Source: Callipepla californica brunnescens
Taxonomy: Eukaryota; Chordata; Aves; Galliformes; Odontophoridae
Assembly (NCBI GenBank): GCA_023055505.1
Contig: JALIRH010000030.1
Location: forward strand, 3,406,001-3,470,000
Reading direction: 5' to 3'
DNA length: 64,000 nucleotides
Of this stretch, positions 1 to 13,420 are shown piece by piece. Position numbers and translations under genes: made by a program. The notes under the pieces are model-generated. The model saw only the letters and a program-made list of their open reading frames with translations. It did not search any database and was not told where the DNA came from. Each line of letters starts with the position of its first letter. Positions within the stretch are counted from its first letter, which is position 1.

Positions 1-1180
1 GCCTCCCAGCTGCTTGCCTCTTCCCCAGGCATTTCCCTTGCTCTGCAGAGCCCCCAGGGCTCTGCTTTACCTCTCCTACACCACACCAGGCCTCTGCTCC
101 CTGAGATGGAGGAAGCAGCGCTTTGCAGTACTGCAAGAATCATCTCCTTGCAGCTTGCTGGGGGGGACTCAGGGATCCTACAAAGAAACTCACAGCTCCA
201 GAGGACAAGGGCAGGCTCCTGCTGGCTTCACTAGCTCACCAAAATCAACCTCTGCTTCCTGCAAACTGACCTCAGGAGCTTGAGCTGAGCCAGGCATATG
301 TGGTGGCCGTTCTTCAGGAGGTCTTGTGGACACTTTCCCAAGGTCAAAGCAAAGACCTTCAAGCTCAGAAAAGAGGCAAGCATGCACTGGAGAGCACTCT
401 GAAACCTCTATGCTGCGGGGATAAGCTGCTTGTGCACCCTGTGGGTTTGCACTGCCTTCTGCTCCCACCACCTCCTGAGACATGGGATGCTGCACTTAGG
501 AGAAACAAGCTCAGTTTTTTGTAGATCTAGTGGAGCCAAGCAAAGCTTGGTGTCTCACAGCTGCTTTAAGCTCCTGATTAAACCTTTTGGGAAGAGGAGT
601 AGAAGCAATGTGCAGCACTGTGAAAAAGGATGACATTGCTTGTGTGAAAGAAATGCCTCCCTGTGATGAAAGCAGTGGACTGGAGTCAGCAACAAAATCA
701 AACTTCCTTGTACCATTCCTTAATCCACATGCAGTCTTTTATTTTCAGAACTATAAGCAAGATTACAGTGACAAAAGCTCCAGAACAACTCTCCTACTTT
801 ATTCACCCCCTTCCCCATCAACTACAGCTTATTTTCAGAAGAATTCCATGAGCCACGTTACTGCTTTCCTGACCCTTGTATTTCATTCCTCAGTGCACTC
901 AGAAACTTCTGAAAGTAGAACATGCACACAGACACACAGAGCATCCATACACAGCTGATTTTCCGTAGGAGATGGCATCAAAATTCTGCTTGCAGGAAGA
1001 GCAGAGGAGAAAAGCAGACATGGTGAGAGAATATCTTTTGTTGGCAAGGAAAGGCCATCTGAAACTCCTGGGATAATTCCTTTTGCACAAAGTTCCAGCA
1101 AAGCCATCTCCTTTGCAAACTCCTCCTGTGGGGGGAGAAGCATCTGGGTCTCCTTCATGCTGAGGTCTCCAGCATTCTCA
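1..1180 (-). other. 3' flank / 3' UTR of zinc-finger unit A
   Basis: Noncoding downstream flank of unit A, repeated after B, C, D, E and F (for example inverted at 13.4-14.7 kb and direct at 32.0-33.2 kb). On the minus strand it contains two AATAAA poly(A) signals, seen as TTTATT at 798-803 and 738-743. These are the likely ends of the unit A transcript, roughly 0.75 kb past the stop codon. No conserved protein is visible. Confidence 0.6.
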
Positions 1181-1533
1181 AGGTCTTTGCGCTGGGGGTT
1201 TTCCCAGGAGAAATGAGAAGTCAGCCCTGAGAGAAATTCTTCCTGCAGGACAGATGCTTGAAAGGGCAGTGCTGGCATTTCTGTGATCCCTGCCCTGAGT
1301 CGATCCCTTTCTACTCAATCAGGTTGGAGCAGTGGTTGAAGCTCATCCCACACTTGGGACAAGGGAACTGTGTGGTTCATCACCACACACAGCCACAGTG
1401 GGTAACCAGGCTGTGGCTCTGGTTGAAGCTATTCCATGACTGGGGCATTGCAGGCTCTGTCTGCAGTGTGCATGTGCTGGTAGGAAACGTGGCTGGAACT
1501 CCTTCTGAGGGTTCTAATATTCTGAAAGTGCTT
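1181..1533 (-). pseudogene. Decayed zinc-finger remnants downstream of unit A
   Basis: Just past the unit A stop codon, minus-strand translations in several frames still show finger-like pieces: a serine-rich helix followed by H-x3-H, then blocks with Cys pairs, a Phe and His at finger spacing. Open frames are lost. The same relic follows every unit, so the ancestral gene probably had a longer finger array that was cut short before the duplications. Confidence 0.5.
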
Positions 1534-2459
1534 CTACAGTCTGTCAGTGGTGTGGATTTTCTTGTGGCATCTGAGATGAGAACTTCTTCTAAAGCTCTTC
1601 CCACACTCAGAGCACTTATATGGTCCCTCTCTTATCTGACTGCGCTGGTGCCGCTTAAATTCAGAAATGCTTCTGAAGCTCTTCCCACATTCAGAGCACT
1701 TGTATGGCTTCTCTCCTGTATGGATGCGTCCGTGTACTTTTAAATCAGAACTCCATCTGAAGCACCTCCCACACTCTGAGCACTTATATGGTCTCTCTCC
1801 TGTGTGGCTGCGCTGGTGCAAATTCAATTGAGAACTGCTTTTGAAGCTCATCCCACACTCAGAGCACTTATATGGTCTCTCTGCTGTGTGGCTGTGTTGG
1901 TGCAACTTCAACTCAGAACTGCTTTTGAACCTCTTCCCACACGCAGAGCACTTATATGGTCTCTCTCCTGTATGGATGCGGCCGTGCACCTTTAAATCAG
2001 AACTCCATTTGAAGCTCTTCCCACACTCAGAGCACTTATATGGTCTCTCTCCTGTGTGGATGCGCTGGTGCTTGAAGAGAAGGGATCTCCATTTGAACAT
2101 CTTCCCACACTCAGAGCACTTGTACAGGCTCTTTTTTGAGTGCATGAACTGGTGCTTAACATCTCGGGAATCTATTTGAAAGCTTTTCTCACCCTCAGGG
2201 CATGGATTCTGCTGTTTCCTCTGGCACACATCCTTACTCCTGGCGTCTTCATGCTGCCTTTGACCTGTACTGAAGTCCTGTGGGTTCCCTGATGCCTTTA
2301 ACAGATGCTTTCCCTGTTGTGTCTTGATGTGCTCGCCTTGACCTTGCTCCTGATCCACATGCACATCCCTTCTGATTTCTTCCATGGAGAAGCTGCCAAT
2401 CTGAGTTTTGACCAAACCACCTTCCTGCAGACACTTCCTTGGACATCTTATCCCAGCAC
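1534..2459 (-). CDS. KRAB zinc-finger unit A, C2H2 finger exon
   Basis: Last coding exon of a predicted 395-residue KRAB zinc-finger protein, expected to be a nuclear DNA-binding repressor. After a roughly 110-residue linker come seven fingers of the form C-x2-C-x12-H-x3-H joined by TGERP-type linkers. Finger 6 is defective: the second zinc-binding His is Gln (HQRSQ), a lesion shared with unit E. Just before finger 1 is a decayed finger (GEKSF then HQFMH) lacking the Cys pair. The exon starts at a tandem acceptor (CAGCAG before GTGCTGGG) and ends in TAG. The frame is continuous with the 111-base KRAB-B exon and 127-base KRAB-A exon upstream. Unit A is the left arm of the palindrome with unit B. 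The family is certain from the fingers; the binding target is unknown. Confidence 0.9.
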
Positions 2460-2566
2460 CTGCTGGATGACAAAGGAAAACCAGAAATTGCACACGGTGC
2501 CCCAAATACTCCTACCCCAGAGATGTATTATATGCCTCAATTTCCTCCTTCACTCCACCACCTCAC

Positions 2567-2677
2567 CTGGGCTGACATCTCCTGCCACGGCCTCAGGGCT
2601 ACCCACATCTGGGATCCAGGGCTCTTCTCCTTCTTCAAGCAGGGAGATCACCATGGGTTTGGGGGCGGGAAGTGGAG
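2567..2677 (-). CDS. Unit A KRAB-B box exon
   Basis: This 111-base exon encodes [16 protein letters not shown] followed by an acidic tail; the match to the KRAB-B consensus (KPDVISLLEQGEEPW) is direct. The acceptor is a pyrimidine tract ending TTGCAG and the donor is CCCAG/GTGAGG. It enters and leaves in phase 1, so it joins KRAB-A and the finger exon without a shift. The following intron is 107 bases, one shorter than in the other units. Confidence 0.85.
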
Positions 2678-3032
2678 CTGCAACAATAGAAAGAGGAGAA
2701 ATGAGAGCTTTTCCATCATTCTGGCACAGCTGCTTGTCCAGCAAATTTGCGCAATGTTCCTCCCCACAGTGAAATATCAACTAGGGACTGAATGACACTG
2801 GCACGAAACACAGCAGTGCCTTTAGAGCAAAGATTTCTTTTCCATCTATGCAAACATGCGAAGATATTTCCTTTAAAAGAAAAAGAGCTGACTGCAGGGA
2901 GATGGTCCTTCCGCTCCTGGCTGATGCCTGCTGGCCAGCACTGACTCCAGGACATTTAACAATGTGCTGAGCACAATGAGCCCTTCATGCTTCTCTGTAT
3001 TACTTTTCTTGTTGCTGCTGTGGAGTTTGTCA

Positions 3033-5029
<1,997 letters not shown>

Positions 5030-5600
5030 TGTATCACAGAGGTACAAGCGGGCAGCAGAGCACGCTGACCTCCTGTGCTCACTTCCTCCCTGTCCCAGCT
5101 CCAAGCCCTTCGTGTGCCCCTCTCTGCCCAACCCGGGCTGCAACATGCCTGCAAAGTGTTCCTGCTGTCGTTGCAGCCCACCTGGCCCAGCAAAGCTGCC
5201 GTGCCGGGCAGCACATGGAGCCGGGACCAGGGTCCCACCCGGTGCTGCTGGCAGCGTGTGCTCCTCTGCACGAACCACGAAGGGCACCTACCTTGGGTGC
5301 AGAGCAGGCTGCTCCCAGCTCTGTTGCAGGCAACCGGGCTCCTTGGAGTCACGCAGAGCACAGGATGCCGAGTGCCCTCAGCCCGGAGCTGGCCGCAGGA
5401 CGGCCTTGGTGCAGCTCCTGCCACCGCGGTGCTGCCCGGATGGCTTCCAGCCAGGCTCTGGCTGCTTCAGCACAGGCTCAGGTGCCACAGCGAGCACGCC
5501 CCGAGCCGGCTGCCAGGCCTCGGGCACTTTCACTGCTCATTCTCAGCTCACATCTGCTCCCGGGGGACAGGAGGAGGGGAGGGAGGGAGGGAGGGGGCAG
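5030..5600 (-). promoter_or_regulatory. Unit A GC-rich promoter block and noncoding exon 1
   Basis: GC- and CpG-rich block on the 5' side of unit A. On the minus strand it holds a strong splice donor, CCCAAG/GTAGGTGCC, with exon 1 ending at 5292. Five copies exist in the window, always 5' of and in sense with a KRAB unit, so it is read as promoter plus untranslated exon 1. Its upstream edge (5565-5600) is a run of GGGAGGG repeats able to form a G-quadruplex. The transcription start is not resolvable. Confidence 0.65.
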
Positions 5601-7086
5601 TTAATGAAGGGTGTGGGCTGAGTTTTGTTATGCTAATGAAGCAGTGCTTTCTGCAGTGTCTTTGCTTCTTTGCTGGGAACATTTGCACATCCATGTGCTC
5701 AGGCATCCCTACTTACACTTTATTGTTTTCCATTAAATCCTCTCAGCCCTGAGCATGTCTCAGCAAGAGGCAATCACTGTCTGCCCTGGTCCAGAGGACA
5801 GCATCACCCTGCAGCTGGTTGAGTTCTTGTCCTAACCACTTCTCCTGGTTTCTCTGTTAGGTCTTCTTTTGAAGGCGTGAGCATACTTAAGCACACTGCT
5901 GTTAGACGGCCTGCTCTGATGTTCACTGGTGTATATCTACAGAATTTAGGGCCACCCAGAAGGAACTGCTCTCAGGGTACTTGGGAGTTTGTGTACAGGT
6001 GATATAGGTTGGTTTTCTTAGCTATAGGCATTAATACATCAGTTTAAGAACCGATATATTAGTATCACAAAAAGAATGCATATGAGATACATCTAAAGCT
6101 TTCCATTTCTGCTTTTGTGGGTGAACAGTCTTGTTTTCCCTCAATAATCCTGTACTGGGAAAAAAATTGAATTTTATTTTCTGCCTCAATGGTTTTGCCT
6201 CAGAAGAATCACTGGAGTGATAATAGAATACTTTTTTGCCTCAAACATGCAAGCACATTTTTGTCATATTCCACATACACTGTTTTTAAAAGTGGCACGC
6301 TGTGGTCTCGTAATTAATGGGAATCTTCCAAACTGGGAAAAAGTGGATGTAAGTGAGTCAGAGGTTTCAGGGATGAAGCTGAGGGTGAAATTAAAGAAGT
6401 CAGTGGTCACTAGACCCTGATAACAACGTGGTGAGGTTGTGCTTGAGAGAAGCCCACCAAGAGAAATGGGGTTTGAGTAGTACTTTAGAGATTCAGGACC
6501 CCCCGGGCTCCACATCTTCCTGAAAGTACGTTGGTGAGGCTGTGCTTGAGAGATTCCAGACCCCCAGGAGAAACTGAAGAGCTAGGGTTATTGGGAACTG
6601 AGTTGTGTTATGGTTGCCGGCATTGTGATGTTGTCTGTGAACATGGGTGTGAGTAGTACTGTGAGGGTGCCAAGCGTGTCATTTTTTTCTCTCTCTGTGG
6701 TGTGTGTATGTGTCAGGTCTGCAGAGTGTGTTAAGCTTTGCTTTTTACTTTTGTAGCTGCAGCAGTGTGTGTGTGACAGTGTGTGAAGGCAGTTTGTACA
6801 TTCCAGACATTCCAGACATGGAGGAGTTGGCTGTGGGAAACTGCAGAGGAAAGTTTTTGAAAATTGCAATGATTGGTAGATTGGACAAATGATTAAAATA
6901 ACTTGTGGAAACCTGGGGTCTGTGGAAAAACAACAAGTAAAGTTCCCGTTTGGTTGGGAGAAATTGGTTATGACTCTCCCTGGAGGAATTTGGTGTACAA
7001 CCATGCCTTGAGGGAGTTGGCAGTCTCCATTACCTAACAGTGTGAGGAGGGTCAATTGTCCATCATAAAGTGTATTTAGATGAAAG
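5601..7086. other. Upstream flank of unit A (palindrome arm)
   Basis: Repeated noncoding sequence matching the flanks of B (inverted, 7.8-8.5 kb), E (37.8-38.1 kb) and F (60.5-62.1 kb). It includes a TG-rich stretch near 6640-6790 and pieces shared with 61.7-61.9 kb. No gene is supported; the reading frames present are AT-rich and not conserved. Confidence 0.5.
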
Positions 7087-7810
7087 TGTATTCAGACTGT
7101 TGTGATGGTTGCAGTTTGCACCAGCCAAGATAGATGAAGACTGGAATGAGAAACAATTGTGTCACCACCCCTCCCTCCCTGGGCGGTTCCCAGAGCGCTC
7201 AGAGAAAGACCCTCGGGCAGAGTCACTGCAAACTCCTGTTGTGAAATGCTGTGTTACCTGGCGGTTGGGCAGGAACACATTGGAAGCAAGAATGTCCTTA
7301 TCTGCAGAGATCTAGGAAACCCAATATCCCAGTGTTAGCATTAGAAGCCTCTGGGGCTGGAGAGGAGACTGAAATTTGGTTTTTGTATTTACCAGGGGCC
7401 CCAGAGTCCATAATTAGTCGAGACTGGTTGGAGGAATTAGAGGGCAAAATAAAATTGTAGAATGGGGACTTTTGTAGATAGGGCAGGTGTGTGGAAGAAC
7501 AAAGAATGCTGAGCCATTTTTTAATGATGAAACTTTGGGAAAAAAAATAAAGAGAGGGAGGCTAGGGAAAGGCAACAGCCAAGGAAGGCACAGGAAAGTA
7601 CAGAGAGGAAATGGAGAAAGACAAGAAAAAACAAGTTGCAGAGACAGGAAATAATTGGTGTTGATGAGAGTGCAGGGAACTGAAAGAGGGACGATGAAAA
7701 AATAAGAGCCGCCCAGGGAGGAAGGGGGTGGTGACACAACTGTTTCTCTTTCCAGTTTTCATCTATCTTGGCTGGTGCAAACTGCAACCATCACAACAGT
7801 CTGAATACAC
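7087..7810. repeat. Palindrome centre between units A and B
   Basis: Bases 7087-7180 reappear as reverse complement at about 7740-7810. The 560 bases between are a single inverted copy of the LTR-like sequence found at 38.2-38.77 kb. This is the spacer of the large inverted repeat A/B. The left junction falls in a GGGCGG-like stretch present in both parental sequences, which suggests a microhomology join. Confidence 0.75.
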
Positions 7811-8529
7811 TTTCATCTAAATACACTTTATGATGGACAATTGTCCCTCCTGACATTGCTAGGTAATGCAGTCTGCCAAATCCATCAAGGCATGGTTGTA
7901 CGCCAGATTCCCCCAGGGAAAGTCATAACCAATTTTCACCAACAAAATGGGGGAACTTTTGTTGCTTCTTCTGAGGCAAAACCATTGAGGCAGAAAAGAA
8001 AATTCAGTTATGTTCCCAGTACAGAATGGAAATCTTCAGAAGTAGCACATATGCATTTTTTTTGCAATACTAATATATTGGTTCTTAAACTAATGTATTA
8101 ATCCCTATTGCTATGAAAACCAACCTATATCTCCTCTACACAAACTCCCAAGTACCCTGAGAGCAATTCCTCCTGGGAGGCACACAGTCTGTACATATAC
8201 ACCAGCGAACATCAGAGCCGGCCCTCGTACAGCAGCGTTTTTATCCATGCTCACACCTTCAAAAGAAGACCTAACAGAGAAACCAGGAGAAGTGGTTAGG
8301 ACAAGAACTCAGCCAGCTGCAGGGAGATGCTGTCCTCTAGAGCAGGGTAGCCGGTGATTGCCTCTTGCTGAGCCGTGCTGACAGATCAAACGTGTTAAAG
8401 GAAAGCTAGAATGAGAATGTCGCGATGCCTGAGGACATGGATGTGCAAATGTCCCCAGCAAAGGAAACAAAGACACCGCAGAAAGCAATGCTTCATTAAC
8501 ATAACAAAACACAGCCCCCACCCTTCTTT
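7811..8529. other. Upstream flank of unit B (palindrome arm)
   Basis: Reverse complement of the unit A upstream flank, shorter because several hundred bases present in A (about 6.2-6.9 kb) are missing. Contains no supported gene. Confidence 0.5.
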
Positions 8530-9165
8530 AACTCCCTCCCTGTCCCCTGGGAGCAGATGTGAGCTGAGAATGAGCAGTGAAACTGCCCGAGGCCTGGCAG
8601 CCGGCTCGGGGCGTGCTCGCTGTGGCACCTGAGCCTGTGCTGAAGCAGCCAGAGCCTGGCTGGAAGCCATCCGGGCAGCACCGCGGTGGCAGGAGGTGCA
8701 CCAAGGCCGTCCTGCGGCCAGCTCCGGGCTGAGGGCACTCGGCATCCTGTGCTCTGCGCGACTCCAAGGAGCCCAGTTGCCTGCAACAGAGCTGGGAGCA
8801 GCCTGCTCTGCACCCAAGGTAGGTGCCCTTCGTGGTTCGTGCAGAGGAGCACACGCTGCCAGCAGCACCGGGTGGGACCCTGGTCCCGGCTCCATGTGCT
8901 GCCCGGCACGGCAGCTTTGCTGGGCCAGGTGGGCTGCAACGACAGCAGGAACACTTTGCAGGCGTGTTGCAGCCCGGGTTGGGCAGAGAGGGGCACACGA
9001 AGGGCTTGGAGCTGGGACAGGGAGGAAGTGAGCACAGGAGGTCAGCGTGCTCTGCTGCCCGCTTGTACCTCTGTGATACAGCGCAGCTGGGACTGCAGTT
9101 CTCCCTCTGGACCGCACGAGAGGACCTTGCTGCGCAGCTCTGCACGCGTGGATTCCTGTAAGCTT
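8530..9165 (+). promoter_or_regulatory. Unit B GC-rich promoter block and noncoding exon 1
   Basis: Plus-strand copy of the GC-rich block. The donor CCCAAG/GTAGGTGCC ends exon 1 at 8818. From about 8690 to 9165 it is almost identical to 17.52-17.99 kb (only a few differences by eye), while the sequence directly after 9165 diverges strongly between the two copies. Confidence 0.65.
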
Positions 9166-10858
9166 CAAAATCCCAGGTGCCTCACTTTTTGGGTCTTAAC
9201 AGAAATCCTCTAATAAGCGGGGAATTGCCACAGTGTCAGCACCCCCCTGAAGTACTGGGGACTGGGTGGTCTTTGCTGAGCGAATGTGTCCCAAGGGTTT
9301 TGTTCTGGCTGTCCCGGCAGCTGCAGATGCCTTTAGCACACAGCATTGGGCCCCAAGCACGTTGTCAGTGGAGCACGCTTTCATTTCAGATCTTCCACCT
9401 CGTGCTGTAGTGACTTGCAAAAACAAACTCTATAACCCAGAGTGAGGTGATAAGGCAGGTAAGGTTATTCAGCACTGCGCTCACATGCCGGGTGCAAGGG
9501 GTTACCCTGTTAGAGACTATTATTTTATGCCATTGCCTCAAAGTCTGCTGATGAACATGTCCAAACTTGTCCAAGCTAGTCCTGGCCAGGGGTTGTGAAA
9601 GCCTTTGTCTAAGGGACAAGGAGATGGGCATGTCCGGGGACAATGAAAGAGAGACAAGCTGCCAATTAACACCCTTTTGTGTGGTACTCATCTCTGTGAG
9701 GAGATAGACATCTGAGGAGACTCTTGCATGGCAAACTACAATGGGAGCTTTCACATAGGCAAGAAAAATGGAGGATAAAAAGAGAGATCGACCATGATAA
9801 GAATGTTCATGGTCAGTACAGGAGCTGAAATATTTCCTGTGACTTTTACCTTCTTTCTGGAATGCTACAGTCAGATAGAAGGTAACACCAGGAGGCTGAT
9901 GATGAACGGTGTCTCATGGAATGTCTATGGTTAATGCTTAGTTATTTTATTATTTTATTTGGCCATGATTAATTACGTCAGTGTTAGAGATTTGATTGCA
10001 AATTTAGGTTCTGTTCCCTGTTTATGTCTATTTCTGTTCTCCTTTCCTTCATATGCAGTTTCAAAACCTGGCATTTTGCGCGTAACACCTCTCCCCTTAC
10101 TTCCTTGTGTGGCCCTCATGACTTTGTCAATTAGTCACAGATGGATCCCAATACAATATACGATCCAAAGCTACCGAGAAGGAGGACTGTATTTATTGAC
10201 AGACCACACATTTGCAGTACTGATTTAACAGTGTCTTAACAAGATTGGATTACACACACAACTACAGGAGCCCCTCCCATTGAGTCATGACGTCCAGGGT
10301 GGTCCCCCTGTCTATGTCAACTCCTGAACCCACAGAAATAAGGAGCCTTTATGGACCTGGATCCAGTTCTGGTCCCAGACTTGTTCACGGCTTTGTGTGT
10401 AAAGAATCATATGAGCTCAGTCTCAGACATAACCTTAAAGAAGGACACAAAGCTCCAAACTAAGCGTGAGTCTCTTACAGCAGATCAGTATCTGCAAGGA
10501 GTCTGGATAAAAGGAAGTGAAGGATCTCTGCTAAGCTGTGACCTCGACCTTCTATCTGCTTTGGGGTAAGATGCCTGTCTCCTTGTCATGCTTTGCCTTT
10601 AATCCCATGGTCAGTCAGCCTTCAGCAGTTCAACTGTCACCTGTCAGTTTTTCCTGTTCCACTGTTTGAGGCAGCCTTGTGATGATTACTGTCATTTAGC
10701 CAGAGTGCTAAGAGTGCTGTTGCTCATTGCCTTTCTGTGCAGGGTGTGGTGTGCCACCCCCAAGGCAGTGCCGTGCAGATGGTCTGGGGTGTGCAGGGGT
10801 TGGACAGGGACTGCTGCATTCACTCACAGCTCTGCAGCCATTTCTATTGTCCTGGCAG
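9166..10858 (+). other. Unit B intron 1
   Basis: Inverted counterpart of the unit A intron 1. It carries the same AATAAA-type block on the minus strand near 10.1-10.3 kb. The acceptor at its end is a pyrimidine-rich tract, TTGTCCTGGCAG. No gene is seen. Confidence 0.5.
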
Positions 10859-10940
10859 GCTCCAGTTCAACTTCTGCCTTCCTCCCGTGATCATCCCAGC
10901 CTGCAGGAGAGCAGCAATGGCCTCAGCACATCCAACTCAG
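10859..10940 (+). CDS. Unit B start exon (coding 10917-10940)
   Basis: 5' UTR part plus start codon encoding MASAHPTQ, donor CTCAG/GTAGGG, joining in phase 0 to the KRAB-A exon. This ATG is chosen because it is the only one that gives a clean splice into KRAB-A in frame and is kept in all complete copies. Confidence 0.7.
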
Positions 10941-11054
10941 GTAGGGGCTGGGAAAAGCGGGCAGGAGAGGCCAAGGGGTGAGGGATGTGAATGCAGGGGG
11001 AGAGGGAGGTGCTCTCAGGCAGCATGTGTGTGCTGGGGACAGAGAAGCGGCTAG

Positions 11055-11360
<306 letters not shown>

Positions 11361-11723
11361 TGACAAACTCCACAGTAGCAGCAACAAAAGAAACACAGAG
11401 AAGCATGAGTTTCATAAGGGCTCATTGTGCTCAGCACTCTGATAATATCCCGCAGTCAGTGCTGGCCAGCAGGCATCAGCCAGGTGCGGAAGGACCATCT
11501 CCCTGCAGTCAGCTCTTTTTCTTTTAAAGAAAATATCTTTACATATTTTCAGAGATATTAAAGCAATCTTTGCTCCAAAGGAAGCTGCTGTGTTTCGTGC
11601 CAGTGTCATTCAGGCCCTTAATGTTATTTTACCGTGGGGAGGGACATTGCGCAAATTTGCTGGACAAGCAGCTGTGACAGAATGATGGAAAAGCTCTCCA
11701 TTCTTCTATTTCTATTGTTGCAG

Positions 11724-11834
11724 CTCCACTTCCAGGCCCCAAACCCATGGTGATCTCCCTCCTTGAAGAAGGTGAAGAGCCCTGGATCCCAGATGTGGGT
11801 AGCCCTGAGGCCGTGGCAGGAGATGTCAGCCCAG
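11724..11834 (+). CDS. Unit B KRAB-B box exon
   Basis: Encodes [16 protein letters not shown] plus an acidic tail, 111 bases, phase 1 in and out. The next intron is exactly 108 bases and has no in-frame stop, so retaining it would keep the protein frame open. Confidence 0.85.
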
Positions 11835-11942
11835 GTGAGGTGGTGGAGGGAAGGAGGAAGTTGAAGCCATTAGAGAGATCTCTGAGGGAGGAGTATTTGA
11901 GGAACCGATTGCTATTTCTGGTTTTTCTTTGTTTTCCAGCAG

Positions 11943-13036
11943 GTGCTGGGATAAGAAACGCAAGGAAGGGTCTGCAGGAAGGTGGTGTGGTCAACAGACA
12001 GTGTGGTAGCATCGACATGGAAGAAATCAGAAGGGATGTGCATGTGGATCAGGGGCAAATTGTGTGGAAGCAGAACAAGATGCAACAGGGAAAGCATCTG
12101 TTAAAGGCATCAGGGAACCCACAGGACCTCAGTACAGGTCAGAGGCAGAATGAAGAGCCCAGGAGTAAGGATGTGTGCAAAAGGGAAAAGCAGAATCCAT
12201 GTCATGAGGGTGAGAAAAGCATTCAAATAGATTCCAGAATCGTTAAGCACCAGTGCACGCACTCAACAAAGAGCCTGTACAAGTGCTCTGAGTGTGGGAA
12301 GATGTTCAAAAGGAGATCCCATCTCTTCGTGCACCAGCGCATGCACACAGGAGAGAGACCATATAAGTGCTCTGAGTGTGTGAAGAGCTTCAAAAGCAGT
12401 TCTGAATTGAAGGTGCACCATCGCAGCCACACAGGAGAGAGACCATATAAGTGCTCTGAGTGTGGGAAGAGCTTCAAATGCAGTTCTGAATTGAAGCAGC
12501 ACCATCGCAGCCACACAGGAGAGAGACCATATAATTGTTCTGAGTGTGGGGAGAGCTTCAAAAGCAGTTATAAATTGAAGCTGCACCAGCGGAGGCACAC
12601 AGAAGAGAGACCATTTAAATGCTCTGAGTGTGGGAAGAGCTTCAAATGGAGTACTTCTTTGAAGCAGCACCAGCGCAGCCACACAGGAGAGAGACCATAT
12701 AAGTGCTCTGAGTGTGTGAAGAGCTTCAAAAGCAGTTATGAATTGAAGGTGCACCATCGCAGCCACACAGGAGAGAGACCATTTAAGTGCTCTGAGTGTG
12801 GGAAGTGCTTCAAAAGCAGTTCTCATTTGAAGCTGCACCAGTGCAGCCACACAGGAGAGAGACCATATAAATGCTCTGAGTGTGGGAAGAGCTTCAGATG
12901 GAGTTCTGATTTAAAAGTACACAGATGCATCCATACAGGAGAGAAGCCGTACAAGTGCTCTGAGTGTGAGAAGAGCTTCAAAAGCAGTTCTCATCTCAAA
13001 TATCACAAGAATATCCACACCTCTGACAGACTGTAG
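11943..13036 (+). CDS. KRAB zinc-finger unit B, C2H2 finger exon
   Basis: Final exon of a predicted 451-residue KRAB zinc-finger protein, the longest in the window. Nine uninterrupted C2H2 fingers follow a linker and a decayed pre-finger lacking its Cys pair. All nine keep C-x2-C and H-x3-H. The last finger ends HTSDRL and stop. Finger helices are of a few recurring types (for example SSSELKL, WSSDLKV, SSYELKV), so neighbouring fingers are close tandem duplicates of 84 bases. The acceptor is a tandem NAGNAG (CCAGCAG); starting at 11940 instead would add one Ala. The role is inferred from the family as sequence-specific nuclear repression. Unit B is the right arm of the palindrome with A, and its whole exon chain is open. 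Confidence 0.92.
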
Positions 13037-13420
13037 AAGCACCATCAGAATATGAGAACCTTCAGAAGCAGTTCCAGCCACGTTTCCTACCAGCACATGC
13101 ACACTGCAGACAGAGCCTGCAATGCCCCAGACATGGAATAGCTTCAACCAGAGCCACAGCCTGGTTACCCACTGTGGCTGTGTGTGGTGATGAACCACAC
13201 AGTTCCCTTGTCCCAAGCGCGAGATGAGCTCCAACCACTGCTCGAACCCGGATCACATAGAAAGAGATCCACTCAGGGCAGGGACCACAGAAATGCCAGC
13301 ACCGCAGGAAGAGCTTCATCCAGAGCTCTGTCCACATTGAATATTGCCCAGTGCTCGTGAGGGGAATGCCCTGCAAGCGTCTGTGCTGCAGGAAGAATTT
13401 CTCTCAGGCCTGATTTCTCA
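13037..13420 (+). pseudogene. Decayed zinc-finger remnants downstream of unit B
   Basis: After the stop, translations in shifting frames show a helix-like [15 protein letters not shown] block, a [12 protein letters not shown] block, a CPKCEMSSNHC block and a C-x2-C-RKSFIQSSVH block. These are finger relics with missing Cys or His and frame breaks. They indicate a once longer array. Confidence 0.55.

Noticed and set aside
7414..7787. Hydrophobic frames near the palindrome centre and at 38.2 and 62.2 kb
   Set aside because: They lie in CT-rich LTR-like sequence, occur in two frames, and have no domain or start context.
12223..12850. Antisense frames with a 28-residue repeat opposite the zinc-finger exons
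   Set aside because: The period equals the 84-base finger repeat, so they are shadows of the finger coding strand.
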